DNA of 64,000 nt from Pontiellaceae bacterium B1224 (GCA_029432815.1 JAROBA010000027.1:22728-86727); one strand, 5' to 3'; counted from the first letter of the stretch, positions 33,327 to 42,578 are shown. A program made the numbers and translations. Notes: a model not told the origin generated them from the letters alone.

Positions 33327-33545
33327 TCAGGCAGTATACAGCCTGGACTCAGGGCGGAACGCCCGTGGGCCGGGCTTACGGATCGCCAGACCCACGCCGC
33401 GCTGCGGCTGAGTTCAGGCGGTACTTTTTAAAATCGGCAACCTCCTTCCGCATACCTCTCGAGGAATCACGGGCGGATGTCCGTGTCACTTCCAATGGTT
33501 GGAAAATGAATCAGGGCCGAACACTTTTTGGTGACATACCGGGTT
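33327..33545. other. intergenic region between convergent operons
   Basis: No gene. It contains GGGCGGAACGCCC and CACGGGCGGATGTCCGTG hairpin words and the exact palindrome TTCCAATGGTTGGAA (33490-33504), between the nitrate reductase and the convergent PPC-domain gene. Confidence 0.6.
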
Positions 33546-35882
33546 TTAATCTTTGGCTTTGACCACTTTGACGGGAATGGCGGGGGCCGGGAAGTAGGTT
33601 TTATCTTTCCCGTTTCTGACTTCCGCTTCCAGTACTAAACTGAGAAGGGTTCCTGGCTTAACCGATTCATCGACTGAAATGACAATGGAGCCGGCTGCTT
33701 TATTTTTCTCAAACCGAACGTTTCCGTTTTTATCTTTTTCCTTGAGCTTCTGTTTTCCGATCCAACCACTTTTCTCGGTACTGAAACCTTCCGGCGGATC
33801 ATTAAGCTTAACGGAATAGCCCCGTTGTGCTCCGGTTGCAACGCGTCCGGTTAATCCGATCCGGGTTTCTTTTCCGGCCTGCATTTCAATGATTCCAATC
33901 TTTGGAATCCGGGCTTCGAAAGAAACCGGCGGACGTTTTGATACCGGTGCCAGCACCAGCTCTTTGGCAGGAACCAGGTGGCGGTAGAGAAAGGCCTGCA
34001 TTTGATCATCGACCGGAACCGCCGGACGGGTGACCGATTTTCCGTTCATGATTCCTGTTCCACTGATCTGCGGACTGACCAGTCCGCCTTCAATTTTTGC
34101 AGGAGCGGTGATGGTGAAGCGCGTCATATCCGAACCTTTTGGAATGACGGCTTCGCTCATCACAAACCCTTCCGGAAGCTGAGTTGCTTCCAGTGTAATT
34201 TTATTCTGATAGCCATCCTGACGCAGGGCACGAACAGTGAAGGCGGCGGTTCCACCGGGTGCGATCTGTATGCCGGAAGGTTCCATTCGGAGTTTGAAAT
34301 CCGGATTGGACGGGCTGATTCGCAGGCGGTAGGCATAGTCGTGCCCACCTTTATTCTGCGCATCGGCAATCTCAACGAAATACGTTCCAGTGGCTGGAAG
34401 TTCATGCAGCAGATAGGAGTCGGCATGATGCGTGATCAACCCCGCACCGAGATGCAAGTGGGTATTATCCTTTTCATTCAAATCGTCGTTGCGAACCGGC
34501 TTCTCCATTCCGGGGCCGGTCAACATGAGGTTGGAATCCAACGGCGAATTCAGGCGGCGGGCAATCACCTCGATCGAAACGGAATCGCCCTTGGTCCCCT
34601 GAAAACTGAATACGTCGCGGTCGCCCGCCTGCCCGATACGGCCGTTAATGATCAGCGGGTGCTTCACGGGCTGCGCCCTACCCTCCTCATCATTCGGTTC
34701 CGATTCCAGAATTTCCTCCATTTCGCCGATTGCAAACGGCATCTGGTTAGAGCGGTAACCGTCTTTGACAACCGAGATATGCCGGAGTTCAAATCCGTCC
34801 GACGGAAGGTTTCCGGTCAACCGGGGCTTCGGAAGATTCCACCCGCTGAGCGCAATATCAACATCGGCACCCTCGCGCGCTCCCAGCGGAAAGATTCCGG
34901 TGATGAAAGGCAGCTCGCCGATGGCGATCCGGTAGATAAAATCTTCCCGCCCGCGGTAGATGGAATCGCGAATCGAAAGGGTATAGACCCCTGCTGCGGG
35001 GACCTCAAAAAACAGCACCGGGTCCGGATTGAATTTATAATCGTCCTGATAGGCCACTTCCTTGCCGTCCTCGTCGTACAACGCGACAACCGCCTGGAAC
35101 CAGCCCGGTACCGCATCGGCCAGATAGGGAATAATACGGCGGGCGGCCACATCGACCACAATCGATTCGCCCTTACGAGCGCTGAACCGGAAATGGTCCA
35201 TATCGCCCGGCCGAATCTGGCCGTTGATTACACTCGGCACCGGAACCATCTGCAGGTCCGGGCTCATGTGATCGTCGTTGGGCTCGGCTTCGCGAACCTC
35301 TTCTAACGAACCGACCTGAAAATAGACGGGATTCGACAGACCCTGAGGCGTGTATACCCGCAACTCGCGCTCGCCAGGCGGGGCCTTCTTTCCCACCTTC
35401 ACCTGCACCCGTAAGCGGTCCTGCAGCTGGGGATTAAATTGTTCCTTCGTATTAGTGTTGTTCCTGTATAGTTTCTGCACCGCCTTTTTATCGTTGCGGT
35501 CTACGCCTTCCGGAAGATCGAGCAGGGCAATCTGCTTTTCGGCCAGCTCCAGTTTTTTTCGAGCAGCCTGTTTACTCTTTTCAGAAGCATCTTTGTCGTC
35601 CAACAGTGCGAGAGCATTTTCTTTATTACGGTAAATCTGCCCCACCCGGCGAGGCTCATATTTGACAGCATAATCCAGAATCTCGACCTCGACCCCTTCA
35701 CCGCTTACATACACATTGGTGGCATTGTTAAAATGCTGTCCGCCGAGTTCCATACTGAAGGTGCTGCCCTGTTGCGCTCCGGCCGGAAAGGCGAAGCCGA
35801 TATGCGGTTCGTTAGAAGCCCAGGCGGCGCCGGAAAGTATTACACCGCAAAAAAAAATCCAGCGTTTGGAAATAACATTCAT
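33546..35882 (-). CDS. secreted PPC-domain protein
   Basis: A 778-residue exported protein with a signal peptide (cleavage near AWA, residue 22). It has at least two bacterial pre-peptidase C-terminal (PPC) type units: EAEPNDDH...ING(Q)IRPGDMDHFRFSARKGESIVVDVAA with a following VAALYDEDG-type strand, and ESEPNDEEGRAQP...INGRIGQAGDRDVFSFQGTKGDSVSIEVIA. Other parts are beta-rich. It starts by a four-base overlap with the DUF1501 gene, the usual order in Planctomycetes and Verrucomicrobia. A surface role is likely, but no activity is known. A palindrome (33893-33907) lies near the 3' end. Confidence 0.8.
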   Translation of the reverse strand: MNVISKRWIFFCGVILSGAAWASNEPHIGFAFPAGAQQGSTFSMELGGQHFNNATNVYVSGEGVEVEILDYAVKYEPRRVGQIYRNKENALALLDDKDASEKSKQAARKKLELAEKQIALLDLPEGVDRNDKKAVQKLYRNNTNTKEQFNPQLQDRLRVQVKVGKKAPPGERELRVYTPQGLSNPVYFQVGSLEEVREAEPNDDHMSPDLQMVPVPSVINGQIRPGDMDHFRFSARKGESIVVDVAARRIIPYLADAVPGWFQAVVALYDEDGKEVAYQDDYKFNPDPVLFFEVPAAGVYTLSIRDSIYRGREDFIYRIAIGELPFITGIFPLGAREGADVDIALSGWNLPKPRLTGNLPSDGFELRHISVVKDGYRSNQMPFAIGEMEEILESEPNDEEGRAQPVKHPLIINGRIGQAGDRDVFSFQGTKGDSVSIEVIARRLNSPLDSNLMLTGPGMEKPVRNDDLNEKDNTHLHLGAGLITHHADSYLLHELPATGTYFVEIADAQNKGGHDYAYRLRISPSNPDFKLRMEPSGIQIAPGGTAAFTVRALRQDGYQNKITLEATQLPEGFVMSEAVIPKGSDMTRFTITAPAKIEGGLVSPQISGTGIMNGKSVTRPAVPVDDQMQAFLYRHLVPAKELVLAPVSKRPPVSFEARIPKIGIIEMQAGKETRIGLTGRVATGAQRGYSVKLNDPPEGFSTEKSGWIGKQKLKEKDKNGNVRFEKNKAAGSIVISVDESVKPGTLLSLVLEAEVRNGKDKTYFPAPAIPVKVVKAKD

Positions 35883-37195
35883 GACATGATTTCCCGCAGA
35901 CGACCACCCATGGTTACACCATCAGCTTCGGTCGGGCAGACCCGGACATCGAGCCCCTGCGGATGCGGAAGCTGCGCATTCGGATCGATGCCAAGCTGCT
36001 CATAAATGCTACCGATCAAATCCCATGGATAGACCGGTCGATCAGCCACTTCCATACCGTTTTCATTCGACGCGCCGATCACCTGCCCCCCCTGGAAACC
36101 GCCGCCGGCAATTACATGACTGAAGCATTTTCCGTAGTGACTCCGCCCCCCGTTCCAGGGAGCTTCCCACTGAATTTTCGGACTGCGGCCGAACTCGCCG
36201 CCCCACCAGACAATGGTGGAATCCAGCAGCCCGTGCTGCTGCAAATCGTCGAGCAGAGTTGAGAAGCCCCGGTCCATTTCTGTGAGTTTATTATTCATGA
36301 TGTCGAAATGCTTTTTGTGCGTATCCCAGCCCTGATAATTGATCGTGACATACGGCACTCCGGCTTCCACCAGTTTGCGGGCAATCAGGCAGGAGGCACC
36401 GAAATCGCTTTTGCCATATCGTTCGCGCAATTTAGGGTCTTCGTTTTTCACATCAAACACTTTTCCGGCATCTCCGAGGATCAGTTCATACGCCTGCTCT
36501 TTACACAGATTCATATGATTGAACTGGGTGTTTCCTTCCAGCTTACTGCCATAGGTATCGAGCGAACTGAGCAGCTCGCGACGACCTTTCTGGCGGGCTT
36601 CTGTGATGCCCTGCTGAATGACCCCTTCAACGGAGAACACCGGTGCGGAAGGCTTCCCGCCGGTTGCAAATGGTTTATAGCGCAATCCCATAAAGCCGGA
36701 CTCTGAAAAGCGGCCCTGCGGTTTGGTCATCACAATGTACGGCGGCAGCAGACCGGTATACCCGGCATCCACACCTTTGAAGCGGGACACCACGGCGCCG
36801 GTGCAAGGATACACATCGCCGCCGACCGGCCGGCCGGTCTGGGTTACATACGACGCAGTTTCATGCGCATTAATGCCATGCGTCATGCTGCGGATAATGG
36901 AATATTTATCGGCCTGTTTTGCCAGAAGCGGAAGTTTCTGGCCAATACGAATCCCACTGACGTTGGTTTCGATCGGCGAGGCATAGGGGCCGTAATACTC
37001 GACTCCCGCCTCCGGCTTGGGGTCGAACGTATCCAGATGAGAGGGCCCGCCCCACATCCAGATCTGAATAACGGCCTTGGCTTTCCCTGCTTTTACTGCA
37101 GAGGCATGCATTGGTGAACCCAGCACCAATCCACCGGCGGCCGCCAGCCCCATGGCATCACGACGTGAAATATTCATTCCGTTATTCATTGTCAT
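35879..37195 (-). CDS. DUF1501 protein, Tat-exported
   Basis: A 438-residue protein beginning with a twin-arginine signal (NISRRDAMGLAAAGGLVLGSP). WMWGGPSHLDTFDPKP, NAHETASYVTQTGRP, YVTINYQGWDTHKKHFDIMNNKL and WWGGEFGRSPKIQ are typical DUF1501 blocks, a sulfatase/alkaline phosphatase-like fold family common in PVC bacteria. The function is not established. GGAGG lies six bases before the ATG. It follows the DUF1549 gene by 19 bases and overlaps the PPC gene, so the three form one operon. Confidence 0.88.
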   Translation of the reverse strand: MTMNNGMNISRRDAMGLAAAGGLVLGSPMHASAVKAGKAKAVIQIWMWGGPSHLDTFDPKPEAGVEYYGPYASPIETNVSGIRIGQKLPLLAKQADKYSIIRSMTHGINAHETASYVTQTGRPVGGDVYPCTGAVVSRFKGVDAGYTGLLPPYIVMTKPQGRFSESGFMGLRYKPFATGGKPSAPVFSVEGVIQQGITEARQKGRRELLSSLDTYGSKLEGNTQFNHMNLCKEQAYELILGDAGKVFDVKNEDPKLRERYGKSDFGASCLIARKLVEAGVPYVTINYQGWDTHKKHFDIMNNKLTEMDRGFSTLLDDLQQHGLLDSTIVWWGGEFGRSPKIQWEAPWNGGRSHYGKCFSHVIAGGGFQGGQVIGASNENGMEVADRPVYPWDLIGSIYEQLGIDPNAQLPHPQGLDVRVCPTEADGVTMGGRLREIMS

Positions 37196-37214
37196 TACTG
37201 ACCTCCTTCAAACC

Positions 37215-38810
37215 TCAGTGTTTGAATATAAACTCATTGGTATTCAACAGGGCCCACACCAGATCAACCGCAGAATCGTAGCGGTTCAATCCGCTCTCGC
37301 GAATGTAGGCGATGGCGGTTTCGGTTTCTTTTTCAGTCGGGTAGCGGGAGAGGATGGTCAGGTACATTCTTTCAATCACCTCCTGCGGTTCGCCCCACTT
37401 CGTCTGCGGTTTCTTCTTATTTTTTGGCTTATTATAAGACATACCCAACAGAGCTTTGTTCTGTTGAATTTTCTGCTGAATATGGGTTGAATTGAGCAAG
37501 TGCAGTTTCTGCGCTGCGGAAGGCGTATTGTTACGTTCGGAAAGATAGCCTGTATCACGCGACGGGCGTCCGTACAAATCGAGGAACGGGCTGGTGATAC
37601 TCCCGTCAGAGAGTCTGACCGAGCGCTGATTCTCCGGAATAAAAGTGAACGGCTCCGGAATGTCGCTGGAATAGGTTTCAGTTGTTTTCGTGATTTGGCA
37701 AATCGCATCGATTAAAACTTCGGCATCCAGCCGGCGTGTATAGTAGCGCGAGAAGTTTTCTTCATCCGTCAAATTGCCTTCATTATGAATCGAGGCCCGC
37801 TGATAGGTTTTTGAATTCAGGATGATCCGGTAGATATGACGCAAGTCGTAGCCGCTGCTCACCAGTTCCTGACTGAGGAATGATACTAAGGCTGCATTCT
37901 GCGGCGGATTATCGCTCCGGATATCATCGGGTTCATGAATAATCCCCCGCCCTAAAAGCCAATACCAGATACGGTTTACGATGTTGTCTGAAAAAACTTC
38001 GCTGTTCACCAGCCAGTCTGCAAACGCAATGCGCGGATCAATGTGGTCGACCAACTCAACAGTTGTTCCATCCGGCAACTGAGGCACCACCACTTTCTCT
38101 GTGCCGGGATAGCAGAACGATTTCGTCGAGTCGTAGAATACAATTTCCTCTTTCCACTCCGCCGTTCCTTTATATCCGATCTGACCGAAGAAAGCCGCCA
38201 GGCCCATGAGTTTTTTTTCATCCCATTGATCGGTCCGTGTGCCCATGAACGTGAGCGCCACAATCCCGGCAATGGCTTTCGGTTCACGCTCCGGCATGGC
38301 GCGGTAAAAGTTCACCGGAGCTTCCCGGAAATTACTGCCGTTGGAAGTCAGCAACGCCTGGGCAAACTCATCGTAGGGCAGATTTTCATAGAGCGCTGTG
38401 CGGACCCAACGATAGTAGGCCTGAACCGCATTCGGCCATAGTTTGCTGGGGAACTCTGCTTTGACGCGCAACAGGTCGCACCATTTCAGCGCCCAGTAAT
38501 CGGCAAACTCGGGCCGTTCGAACAACGTTTCAATCAGCTGTTCCCGTCGGTTGGCGACGTTGCTGGAAAGAAACTTTCTGGCCTCCTGCGGAGTCGGCAA
38601 CGTACCGAGCATGTCCAGATAGACACGACGGAGAAAGACTTCATCGGAACAGATGTCGGAAGGGGGGATTCCCAGTTCGTCCAGCTTTGAGTCCACTAAA
38701 CGATCCACCATCTCGCTGGCCGCGGGCTCTGCGGCGCAGACGCTTTGTCTCCCTGCTCCGCACAGCACGGCAAGCACCCAAATGAATACGCTTGTCTTAA
38801 AATTCATCAT
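37215..38810 (-). CDS. DUF1549/DUF1553 secreted protein
   Basis: A 531-residue exported protein with signal peptide (cleavage near SVCAA). The first half is DUF1549 (DEVFLRRVYLDMLGTLPTPQEARKFL, RPEFADYWALKWCDLLRV). The second half is DUF1553 (DPRIAFADWLVNSEVFSDNIVNRIWYWLLGRGIIHEPDDIR, YTRRLDAEVLIDAIC, LNTNEFIFKH). The pair is typical of PVC bacteria; function unknown. No cytochrome c (PSCyt) domain is fused, unlike in many planctomycetal relatives. The start is ATG 38810 with GGAG nine bases upstream; upstream codons to 38906 carry a TTCCAA palindrome and are rejected. Confidence 0.85.
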   Translation of the reverse strand: MMNFKTSVFIWVLAVLCGAGRQSVCAAEPAASEMVDRLVDSKLDELGIPPSDICSDEVFLRRVYLDMLGTLPTPQEARKFLSSNVANRREQLIETLFERPEFADYWALKWCDLLRVKAEFPSKLWPNAVQAYYRWVRTALYENLPYDEFAQALLTSNGSNFREAPVNFYRAMPEREPKAIAGIVALTFMGTRTDQWDEKKLMGLAAFFGQIGYKGTAEWKEEIVFYDSTKSFCYPGTEKVVVPQLPDGTTVELVDHIDPRIAFADWLVNSEVFSDNIVNRIWYWLLGRGIIHEPDDIRSDNPPQNAALVSFLSQELVSSGYDLRHIYRIILNSKTYQRASIHNEGNLTDEENFSRYYTRRLDAEVLIDAICQITKTTETYSSDIPEPFTFIPENQRSVRLSDGSITSPFLDLYGRPSRDTGYLSERNNTPSAAQKLHLLNSTHIQQKIQQNKALLGMSYNKPKNKKKPQTKWGEPQEVIERMYLTILSRYPTEKETETAIAYIRESGLNRYDSAVDLVWALLNTNEFIFKH

Positions 38811-38926
38811 TCTGAAGAGCTCCCGCCCCAACCTGCACTTCCAACCTTTGGAAGCCGCCTTTTTGCTTTCAGAAAAAGAACGCTCCGGCTTTCTTTGTAT
38901 GGACAATCTGCACGGACATAAAGTGA

Positions 38927-38932
38927 ATTATA
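38927..38932 (-). promoter_or_regulatory. possible -10 box of the DUF1549 operon
   Basis: Minus strand TATAAT, about 115 bases before the ATG. The only nearby -35 candidate is TTGGAA (38952-38957) from a palindrome arm, with a long 19-base spacer, so this is weak. Confidence 0.3.
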
Positions 38933-38940
38933 AAAGGGCA

Positions 38941-38985
38941 AAAAAAAAGTTTTCCAACACCTGGAAGTTTCAGGCGTTGGAAAAC
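38941..38985 (-). terminator. Rho-independent terminator of the 39-41 kb operon
   Basis: On the minus strand GTTTTCCAACGCCTG pairs with CAGGTGTTGGAAAAC (one mismatch in 15), followed by eight T. The stem is built from TTCCAA/TTGGAA words like the dispersed palindromes. It lies 30 bases after the 54-residue gene. Confidence 0.85.
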
Positions 38986-39014
38986 TGCGTAGAGGAGGGT
39001 GAAAATACTGAGTC

Positions 39015-39179
39015 TTAAAGAACGCCTTGAAGTGCATCGACCGCTTTCGCAATCGCGTCTTTTGCTTCTACTGCATCTTTAGCGCTTTTGATGATTTTCT
39101 CATAATCTGAGATGGGCATCTGGACTGCCACTGCGTTTCCGTTACCATCGTAGAATATCTGTGTGTTATCTTTTTCCAT
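39015..39179 (-). CDS. 54-residue protein with Phd-like motif
   Basis: A short frame with AGGAG seven bases before the ATG, so probably translated. The sequence IFYDGNGNAVAVQMPISDYEKIIKSA resembles the N-terminus of Phd-type antitoxins or similar small strand-helix proteins, but no toxin gene is next to it. The motif MPISDYEKII echoes IPYQDYVSLM in the protein at 40392, two genes upstream in the same operon. The last third is a likely helix (KDAVEAKDAIAKAVDALQ). It is followed directly by a strong terminator. Function unknown. Confidence 0.75.
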   Translation of the reverse strand: MEKDNTQIFYDGNGNAVAVQMPISDYEKIIKSAKDAVEAKDAIAKAVDALQGVL

Positions 39180-39228
39180 GTCTGACTCCTTGGTTTCTTT
39201 AACCTTTTTATTTTTTATTTTAGTTTAG

Positions 39229-40371
39229 TTACTTCAATTTATTTAACAGATCGAGGTGACCACCCAGCCAATCGCTGTTTTTATTCTCTTGCTTCTCAGG
39301 TTCCGGTTCCGGCTCGGCTTCTGCAACTGCAGGGGCCGGTTCAACAACCTTCTCCTTTACGGGCGGGGTCTCAACAGAGACAACCGGCTCTTTCACCATG
39401 ACTCCGCCATCGCGGTCATCATCCTGCGAACCAGAGGCATAGAGAGCGGCATCGAATGCCGGAATCTCGAAAGCCGGCTTGGATTCCTCTGGCTCAGCTT
39501 CTGCCATTGGAAGAACAAAGTCGTCATCTTTATCGATTTCGAGCGGAATGAACTGCTCTTCCTCGATCTCTTTAACCGGCGCTTCTGCAATAACAGGTTC
39601 CGGTTCAACCACAGGTTTTTGCTCAACAACCGGGATCGGAGCGACTTTCGCAGCCGGAGCAATGGGTTCAATCGGTTCAACGTTCTGCACCGGGGCGGGA
39701 GCCGGAACTTCAACTTCGACCTCGCGTTTGGGCATTGGAATAACCATTTTTTTATCGGCAACCGCTTCCTTGGTTTCAACATGGGTTCGGGCCGCTTCCA
39801 GTGCAGCCAGTTTTTCGCTCGGCGTTTTACCGATGCCGAAACGGTTTAACAAACTCCAGATAGTTCCCACAGCAACACCGGCAATGGCAAACGGGAGCAC
39901 AACCGCATTGAGTAGCACACGGCTTCCGGCACTGGAGACCTGACTGTTCAGCACCGCATCGACAACCAGCAGGCCGACGATGATAAAGATGAACGGAACC
40001 TGGCCTTTATTGAAGAATGCCAGCCGCACCTTTGTGGTGAAATTACCGATGGCAAGCGCTCCAAAGGCGCCATAGGTGGCCCCGGCGGTTGTGACTTCAG
40101 CAACGCTGACATCGCTCATACCGCGTACTCCGAGAAAGGCCAGCGTTCCGCCAGCCACATAGGAAACGGCCACAACCAATGGCTGAAGGCCCAGCAAGCT
40201 AATTGCCCACAAGATGGATGCCACGTTCAGCGCAACAAAGCCCCCCCACAACAAAACATTGTTGATGGGTGAGATGGCACCGTTACCTGCCGCCATGAAC
40301 ACTCCCACGTTCAGCGCAACAAGTACTGCAGCCGAAGCCACAGTCATTATTATATTTAATGTTTTATTCAT
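39229..40371 (-). CDS. six-helix membrane protein with long acidic Pro/Glu-rich tail
   Basis: A 380-residue protein I do not recognise. About six membrane helices lie in residues 5-175 (for example VALNVGVFMAAG, VPFIFIIVGLLVVDAV, VLPFAIAGVAVGTIW). After that comes a short helix (PSEKLAALEAARTHVETKEAV) and a 150-residue low-complexity segment rich in Glu, Pro, Val and Ala, ending in NSDWLGGHLDLLNKLK. GGGAG lies eight bases before the ATG. It is the middle gene of a minus-strand operon driven by a sigma-54-type site (41180-41195). A membrane-platform role is a guess. The tail is likely disordered and cytoplasmic if helix number is even. Confidence 0.8.
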   Translation of the reverse strand: MNKTLNIIMTVASAAVLVALNVGVFMAAGNGAISPINNVLLWGGFVALNVASILWAISLLGLQPLVVAVSYVAGGTLAFLGVRGMSDVSVAEVTTAGATYGAFGALAIGNFTTKVRLAFFNKGQVPFIFIIVGLLVVDAVLNSQVSSAGSRVLLNAVVLPFAIAGVAVGTIWSLLNRFGIGKTPSEKLAALEAARTHVETKEAVADKKMVIPMPKREVEVEVPAPAPVQNVEPIEPIAPAAKVAPIPVVEQKPVVEPEPVIAEAPVKEIEEEQFIPLEIDKDDDFVLPMAEAEPEESKPAFEIPAFDAALYASGSQDDDRDGGVMVKEPVVSVETPPVKEKVVEPAPAVAEAEPEPEPEKQENKNSDWLGGHLDLLNKLK

Positions 40372-40391
40372 TTTTTATCTCCCATTCCTAA

Positions 40392-41129
40392 CTAGCTGGC
40401 TGTCAGACCGACCTCTTCAAAGGCCTTGACCAAAACGTTCAGCATGGTGTTGTTCAAACCATCAACCTGGACACATACCAGGTTCCGACGGCTGGAAAGC
40501 AGGCGCGGCACTTCACATAGATTCAACGATTGAAGTGCTGCCGTATAACGCGGGTCGAGGGCAATACGCAGTTGACCCTCAAAAATGTCGATAAAGGAAA
40601 ATTCTTCCCACTCATCATAATTCCAAAGACTGCAGAACCCGTCCTTCATCGTGACACGTACTGTTCCGCCGCATGCATCGTTCAAACAGGTGTAATATTG
40701 TTTAAAGACGCTGAACAGACGGCCGGATTCATCCAGCTTGTTAAAATGGGCAGCAATATCTTTTTTAATGGGCGGAACCTCCACACCTTTGGGCAGGGAT
40801 CTTCCGTTTGCTGCCGAAGCTTTTGCTACAGGCTGGACCGGCTCTTCAGTTGGTTTAGTCGATTCAACAACCGGTGTTTCCGCTTTGACCTCTTCAGCAG
40901 GCGCCGCCTCTTCTTTAAGATCAGCTTTGCCAGCCGCATCCTTTGCGCTTGCTTCAGCCGCGTACGATTTTCCTCCTAGAAAACCCTGCAAATTGACGAC
41001 CACGCTGTCTTTCACCAGACGCATGCGACGGCCTTGCTTCACCTTCTCCATCAGGGAAACATAGTCCTGATACGGAATCTGAAGGATTTCGCTGTCTTTC
41101 GCTACCAGGCATTTATCAATCGTATTCAT
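40392..41129 (-). CDS. unrecognised soluble protein, first gene of sigma-54 operon
   Basis: A 245-residue protein with no signal peptide. Residues 1-50 form a small domain (KDSEILQIPYQDYVSLMEKVKQGRR), then about 70 residues of Ala/Glu/Pro/Lys-rich linker, then a compact C-terminal domain (residues 130-245) with LFSVFKQYYTCLNDACGGTVRVTMKDGFCSLWNYDEWEEFSFIDIFEGQLRIALD and several cysteines (Cys 151, 156, 168). No known family comes to mind. The linker composition resembles the tail of the membrane protein encoded downstream, so the two may act together. It is the first gene after the minus-strand sigma-54-type site. Confidence 0.75.
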   Translation of the reverse strand: MNTIDKCLVAKDSEILQIPYQDYVSLMEKVKQGRRMRLVKDSVVVNLQGFLGGKSYAAEASAKDAAGKADLKEEAAPAEEVKAETPVVESTKPTEEPVQPVAKASAANGRSLPKGVEVPPIKKDIAAHFNKLDESGRLFSVFKQYYTCLNDACGGTVRVTMKDGFCSLWNYDEWEEFSFIDIFEGQLRIALDPRYTAALQSLNLCEVPRLLSSRRNLVCVQVDGLNNTMLNVLVKAFEEVGLTAS

Positions 41130-41179
41130 GCTTTATTCCAACCTTCATGTTTTTGTTTCAAAAAGCTGAGTCACATTCA

Positions 41180-41195
41180 AGCAACTGGCATGCCA
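41180..41195 (-). promoter_or_regulatory. sigma-54 promoter of the 39-41 kb operon (minus strand)
   Basis: On the minus strand TGGCATGCCAGTTGCT matches TGGCAYG-N4-TTGCW almost perfectly, with GG and GC ten bases apart. The ATG at 41129 follows after about 40 bases of leader. Confidence 0.75.
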
Positions 41196-41254
41196 AATAT
41201 TAACGTCCAGATAATTTCCCGCAAAATTTTGAGGAATCCACATTCCGTCAAATT

Positions 41255-41270
41255 CGGCATGCTATCTGCT
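41255..41270 (+). promoter_or_regulatory. possible sigma-54 promoter of the exported-protein gene at 41314
   Basis: CGGCATGCTATCTGCT: GG and GC ten bases apart, with C for T at the first position. It is divergent from 41180-41195 and 44 bases before the ATG. Confidence 0.5.
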
Positions 41271-41313
41271 TCAATCCAGACCATCACGAGTTAGGGAAAA
41301 GTGAGGTAATTAA

Positions 41314-42537
41314 ATGAAGATGCAAAAACAAATGATTCGGGGAGCAATACTGGTTTTGGTGCTGGGAGGCACGGTTGCTCATGCACAGGTGGTGGTTAAC
41401 CAATGGCGCGGCGGAGGAACCGCCGAACAATGGAACGACCCTTATAAATGGAAGCAGAATCATGCGCCTACCGGCGAAGAATCCGCTCACTTCCGCGAAC
41501 CGCTCAGCGTCATTACGGTGAACAGCACGGTTCAACTGAATAACGGGATGCACCTCTACGGAGAAGAACTCTCGCTTCAGGGAAACGGAAACATCAACCT
41601 TTGGAATCAGGTTCCCCATTCGCGAACCATCAATATCCCGGCATCTGCCACCGGTTTTGCAAATCTGACACTGAACGATAACCTTTCGGTGAATGCTCGC
41701 GTGGCCCTCTCGGCCAAAGGGTTCGGAACCTCCGCCAGCAAAGGTTCGATCACCCTTAAAGACCGGACGAATGTAACCGGAGCACTTTCGGTCGGCAACG
41801 CCGGAACCGGAACCGGACAAGTGTATGTGAAAGAACACTCCACCTATCGCATCACCGGCCTGGAACTTTCCACCAAAGCAACCGCCGGCGGCTCTGCCGA
41901 GATTCATATTCTCGGAGGTACCGTGCTGATTGAAACCAAGGAAAACCCGTTCAAGGTCTTTCTGGAAGATCCGAGTCGCAAGCTGATTCTCGGAGATGCG
42001 GGAACCCTGCGTTTTGAATACAACCTTTCGGTTGCAGAGAAAAAAGAAGCCATTAAATCGATGATTATTGAGGATCGTCTCGTTGCCGCACCCGGCTGCC
42101 AGCTCACAACACCGATCATTCAGGATAAACTGGTAATGATTCGGGCGGAAGACAAACGGAACGGATCACCCCTGAAAAGCAAAGAAGAACTGATTGCCTC
42201 AATTGACGATATTACCGCGGCGACCTCGGTTGCCAGCACCGGTTCTCAGCCTCGCAAAATTGAATCTTTGCTGAAAACAATGGGAGCTGGAGAGCCAACC
42301 TCAACAGCGGCCCCCGCCGTTGCTGCCCCGGCGGCAACGCCCGGAAACGCATCGCTCGCCGCGCTCATGCAGCAAAAAGGAGTCTCCGCAGAAACAGCAA
42401 CACCGGCGGTCTCCGATAACTCCGGCCAGCGGATGGCAGGTTATATTGCGTTTTTCGGTGCCGTATTCCTCGTTCTTCGCCGTTCCCCGGTTGAAACGGA
42501 AGAAAAACCGAAACAGAAAAAGAGAAGAAAACGCTGA
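41314..42537 (+). CDS. exported beta-rich protein with C-terminal membrane helix and basic tail
   Basis: A 407-residue protein: signal peptide (cleavage near AHA, residue 24), a beta-rich domain (residues 25-250; WRGGGTAEQWNDPYKWKQNHAP, LYGEELSLQGNGNINLWNQ, VSVGNAGTGTGQ-like repeats), an Ala/Thr/Pro-rich stretch, then a membrane helix (GYIAFFGAVFLVL) followed by Arg/Lys-rich residues. This order resembles exosortase-sorted PEP-CTERM proteins, but the PEP motif is absent. In some bacteria PEP-CTERM genes are sigma-54 controlled, which would fit the upstream site. GAGG precedes the ATG. A terminator follows. Confidence 0.78.
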   Translation: MKMQKQMIRGAILVLVLGGTVAHAQVVVNQWRGGGTAEQWNDPYKWKQNHAPTGEESAHFREPLSVITVNSTVQLNNGMHLYGEELSLQGNGNINLWNQVPHSRTINIPASATGFANLTLNDNLSVNARVALSAKGFGTSASKGSITLKDRTNVTGALSVGNAGTGTGQVYVKEHSTYRITGLELSTKATAGGSAEIHILGGTVLIETKENPFKVFLEDPSRKLILGDAGTLRFEYNLSVAEKKEAIKSMIIEDRLVAAPGCQLTTPIIQDKLVMIRAEDKRNGSPLKSKEELIASIDDITAATSVASTGSQPRKIESLLKTMGAGEPTSTAAPAVAAPAATPGNASLAALMQQKGVSAETATPAVSDNSGQRMAGYIAFFGAVFLVLRRSPVETEEKPKQKKRRKR

Positions 42538-42578
42538 TTCCAGTGATTGGAAATTTTACAAGCGCTTAAAATTGATAC

